DNA from: Solobacterium sp.
GTDB lineage: Bacteria > Bacillota_I > Bacilli_A > Erysipelotrichales > Erysipelotrichaceae
Direction of reading: 5' to 3'
Length of the DNA: 64,000 nucleotides
Assembly: GCA_017430925.1 (NCBI GenBank)
Contig: JAFRMA010000053.1
Coordinates: 51,338 to 115,337, forward strand
This document shows, piece after piece, positions 63,101 to 64,000 of this stretch (positions are counted from its first letter, which is position 1; every line of letters begins with the position of its first letter). The position numbers and the translations under genes are program-made. A model generated the notes under the pieces. That model saw only the letters and a list, made by a program, of their open reading frames with translations, ran no database searches and had not been told where the DNA came from.

Positions 63101-63130
63101 AATCTTCTGAAAAAGATCTTCGGCAACTAA
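57182..63130 (+). CDS. Giant secreted BspA-type leucine-rich-repeat surface protein
   Basis: The 1982-residue protein has a signal peptide (1-28), a Glu/Pro-rich acidic segment (about 30-135), a beta domain (about 140-390), about 22 BspA-type LRR units (about 430-1000), a Listeria-Bacteroides (Flg_new) domain ending TLYAQW (about 1000-1080), a second copy of the beta domain beginning LWIKGKLI (about 1085-1360), and several Ig-like repeats with YTG/KYKNNT motifs (about 1360-1982). No LPXTG, transmembrane tail or SLH domain is seen at the end, so attachment is unexplained. Start ATG 57182 follows GAAGGAG; an earlier GTG at 57164 overlaps that site. Likely an adhesin or host-interaction protein. 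Confidence 0.9.
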   Translation: MHKKILIHILSLLLTMSLPMSGMISVHAEEPENEETPSEVVELTEEEQPEETAPEIEEEIPEEQNEQIDLYQPESEETITEEEPGEEELVPEEEEEETVIDVTDPEESEPEEEAPEEEPGEPEEEPEEPAEVFSDDEPVFYVAGTVVPYEGTGVLEIESEYITSGTVTYDYDTNTLTLDNAVIVNDPTETVADTPNTRSIYKSGTEDLTIKLIGENSITVTSDEYYVYYIRGIQVNGLLTITSDDGTGSLDMNVQNTGQNGYPEAIAVKAPKVFIENCTLNVTGTYYAFYISKELHFGAGTNVTAVATKYYAINYSSDGAKVTHSPLECDMYGYTNVDDEEGNYLYKPEYVYDYYSGNTFANYPKVTVKDRKPAGNIVQEGFCGAEGDNVTYTLTDEGLLTISGTGAMADFNTFDYNTSTNPPWYSEQIILVTSVVVEEGVTHIGDHAFINCKMMTDVTLSDTVESIGNYAFCHCHNLPAIVLPSALKTIGQYAFECCYGLEEIVIPEGTETIEHGGFDDCENLIQITLPSTLTYLGDYALAECKKLQSIELSANLTYLGSGVFYECVSLTGPVTIPAGITELKESAFHYCTNLESVILPEGLLSIGYETFERCEKLTQLELPSTLTYIGEEAFEGSGLTSINIPESVTTIVHEAFRNCSDLVSVHLPDTLTVIQEETFEGCSSLKTINLPETLTTIRYEAFSGCALEEVVIPDSVTSWDYMAFPNNPSLTKVTIGTGVKSIPSYSFQNCSALTDVTIPNTIQTISDQAFSGCTSLEEIYIPDSILYIYIGTFSGCTSLKNVRLSQNIQYISDSVFYNCSELEEIELPSDLQSIGSYTFAGCSKLTSLTFPEGMTYFGEGAFQNCSALTEINFPETMEQNSVGAYTFDGCSSLTEITIPDTVKGFGDYAFHNCTSLEKINFNGVLENVSYNNYAVGYYTFANCTSLTELSLTFRYKNGMVTSSSFSSFPAGFVQVYGIPGGSLESYASSYNYTFHPVGFTVQYFANGAEGEMEDQIIDYTDFTDESEPYYFTPNVFTNGDLTFIGWNTKADGSGTNYEDGQEVPIDIPSSGIMTLYAQWAEGYDLWIKGKLIHSKNKDDIYLALNGYSNPSYPVTYDPDTNTLTLNPGFNVTNYNSIKEGAGPEYYSGLYYGGDGELTIVVKRTASFNGSSGQGVPDICNLYSAGSLRIIFNQDENYYNTPKLDVGSNSRYYDGNTDMTGMYVGGNLTISGSGNFYVRSDYAGEGHSYALRMAGGILRLQDQTSVDLMPGYGEAGAHGLYLDGNTTLRALNWESQMRINGNNSPAIAGATGITLSQRSSELSLFGCSSATFQNPKLLEESSYLVSNLAQYPGIRVDRVNHVMTVSLAYPDRHYVYTGSAIKPEIIVSCAGNTLYEGRDYTVKYKNNTKAFVLPEGIEKDQEGFMELTAKKRKTAPQITVTGKGNFKGSTTLYFEIGQKSVAPGDTADGTVPVKAADLTIVSGTKASPILYYGTNKLTTKDFTTSPAASVKYKESTVMTITGKGNYTGTVEIPVTVVPTKADLKNIAVDFGPKSIVYDGTDRKEEILAGITVYDAMDKVEKTDIGKEHYSLTMSGNTKDAGTVKVTVTGINGYSGTKTASIKIVPDTNIDIKVYNYYEEGATYSGYAINGFLSVYADVDGEGEGDDKYETCLVEGKDYKVTYKNNTNVTTAKKKASYTISFIGSYKGKKAITGKFDIFPKKIQNASIRIVPEKVYTKPGAYASAPFVQYNGFTLKAGKDYTLSYYRKVTYKNGVYECTGPITSKKGQMITDADFIDENGNELSQIYVYVVMRGKGNFASSDPNDIKYQSYRIRKQQPSETVKYLDMSKATVTITKKNAKGKTVKVSSFPYTGNTITFDPNGSGSPNYAADIKITYKYDKKTTLTLEYNRDFYLNYYDNVNKGTATVVIRGNNSARTFYDQNGQPVKDMKGNEIGYIGFTGAKSTNYKIISEKIANLLKKIFGN
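58470..60170 (+). repeat. Array of about 22 BspA-type LRR units
   Basis: Each unit is about 23 codons, with pattern L-x-x-(I/V)-x-(I/L)-P-x-(T/S)-(V/L)-x-x-I-(G)-x-x-A-F-x-x-C. The units vary at DNA level, so the array is old and not a fresh tandem duplication. Two units (one around 59325-59360) have lost the FxxC ending, giving possible breaks in the solenoid. Confidence 0.8.
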
Positions 63131-63163
63131 TCAATCATCAGAAAACTTCAAGAATCATTACAC

Positions 63164-63197
63164 AAACCGTATTCCTGCCCGGGAGTACGGTTTTTAA
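63164..63197 (+). terminator. Terminator of the LRR surface protein gene
   Basis: AAACCGTA (63164-63171) pairs with TACGGTTT (63186-63193) with a 14-base loop, followed by TTT. Confidence 0.65.
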
Positions 63198-63248
63198 ACA
63201 GGAATATCTGTGATTTATGGTAATATGTTTCTCGGAGGATGTTTAATT

Positions 63249-63980
63249 ATGAAGAAAGAAGACATCAAGAAGGTCGTTCTGGCGTACAGCGGAGGCCTTG
63301 ACACATCGGTAATCATTCCGTGGCTGAAGGAAAACTACAATAACTGTGAGATCATCGCGGTAAGCGGTAATGTCGGACAGGCAGATGAACTGGAAGGTCT
63401 GGAAGAGAAAGCTCTGAAGACAGGTGCTTCCAAGTTGTATGTCCTGGATCTGATGGATGAATACGCCAATGATTTCATCGTTCCCTGTCTGAAGGCAGAC
63501 GCGAAGTACGAAGAATATCTGCTGGGTACCAGTCATGCCCGTCCGGTCATTGCCAAAGGCTTGGTAGAGATTGCGCTGAAAGAGAACGCGGACGCGATCT
63601 GCCATGGCTGTACCGGCAAGGGAAATGACCAGGTACGCTTTGAACTGGCAATCAAGCATTTTGCGCCGGAGATGCATATCATCGCACCGTGGCGTGAATG
63701 GGATATCAAGTCCAGAGATGAAGAAATCGACTATGCGGAGGCACACAACATCCCTCTGCGTATCTCCAGAGAAACCAATTACTCCAAGGATAAGAATATG
63801 TGGCATCTCAGTCATGAAGGACTAGATCTGGAAGACCCGGGAAACGAACCGCAGTATGAGAAACCTGGTTTCCTGGAAATGTGCGTATCCCCGATGGATG
63901 CGCCGGATACCCCGGAATTAGTTGAGATCGGATTTTGTAAGGGTGTTCCTGTATCTCTGAACGGCCTGATGGGTGTATGA
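63249..63980 (+). pseudogene. argG: Argininosuccinate synthase, frame ends early
   Basis: The 243-residue frame begins with the ArgG ATP-binding motif AYSGGLDTS and keeps the family's [21 protein letters not shown] and [14 protein letters not shown] segments. ArgG is normally about 400 residues. Here the frame meets TGA at 63978-63980, soon after GVPVSLNG, where homologues continue into the C-terminal half. Neither other frame in the remaining 20 bases resumes ArgG-like sequence. It is therefore a truncated or frameshifted gene, or the window edge hides a programmed or assembly-caused break. CGGAGG lies 9 bases before the ATG at 63249, and a TGG-TAATAT -10 lies upstream. Confidence 0.8.
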
Positions 63981-64000
63981 TCATTCACGTGACCTGTACA

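Overview
This window looks like the chromosome of a low-to-moderate-GC Firmicute (Bacillota) with a Gram-positive envelope. The evidence is strong AGGAGG-type ribosome sites, Bacillus-like gene order (rpsF-ssb-rpsR; yybS-gdpP-rplI-dnaB followed by walJ-htr-rlmH), a PASTA protein, lipoboxes, FtsEX with a PcsB-like hydrolase, and a BspA-type leucine-rich-repeat surface protein. The overall flavour suggests an Erysipelotrichia-type gut or oral anaerobe, but that is an inference by eye and I cannot place the species. Apart from malE and the incomplete argG at the right edge, every long gene appears intact. No insertion sequence, prophage or CRISPR array is visible.

Layout. 1-1.3 kb: the end of an AlkZ-related gene and a converging lipoprotein gene. 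1.3-6.6 kb: a four-PASTA membrane protein with an FtsX-type ABC exporter, then a zinc-ribbon membrane protein. 6.6-11.1 kb: a Y-family polymerase/YolD/micro-protein cassette facing a MuiA-like gene with an unknown partner. 11.2-19.2 kb: an esterase, a UMF1-type transporter, a phosphodiester glycosidase, a PfkB kinase, tRNA-Leu, an ATP-grasp enzyme, chorismate mutase, a YbaK deacylase, VanZ and YitT. 19.2-23 kb: ftsE-ftsX-pcsB-like-vanY, a division and peptidoglycan-remodelling operon. 23-27.5 kb: two MATE exporters around a DUF349 protein.

27.5-36.6 kb is a maltodextrin locus: a LacI-type regulator with a perfect inverted-repeat operator, malK, malE, malF, malG, a membrane-anchored GH13 amylase and a cytosolic GH13 glucosidase. 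malE carries a single in-frame amber codon. 36.6-40.5 kb has a HAD phosphatase, an OB-fold-like protein, and an ECF sigma / membrane anti-sigma / DUF4349 lipoprotein / stand-alone winged-helix operon. 40.5-45 kb has rpsF-ssb-rpsR behind a leader that can fold over the S6 ribosome site, a glycosyltransferase and a divergent membrane pyrophosphatase. 45.1-54.8 kb has alanine dehydrogenase and an eight-gene operon (yybS, gdpP, rplI, dnaB, M23 peptidase, walJ, an HtrA homologue lacking catalytic His and Ser, rlmH). 54.9-64 kb has an HPr with Ser in place of Arg17, phosphoglucomutase, a 1982-residue LRR surface protein and the start of argG, whose frame closes early.

The points most worth checking are the HtrA pseudoprotease, the divergent pyrophosphatase, the amber codon in malE, the unusual HPr, the S6 leader, and four genes whose -10 box lies directly before an SD-less start codon and so appear to be transcribed without a leader.
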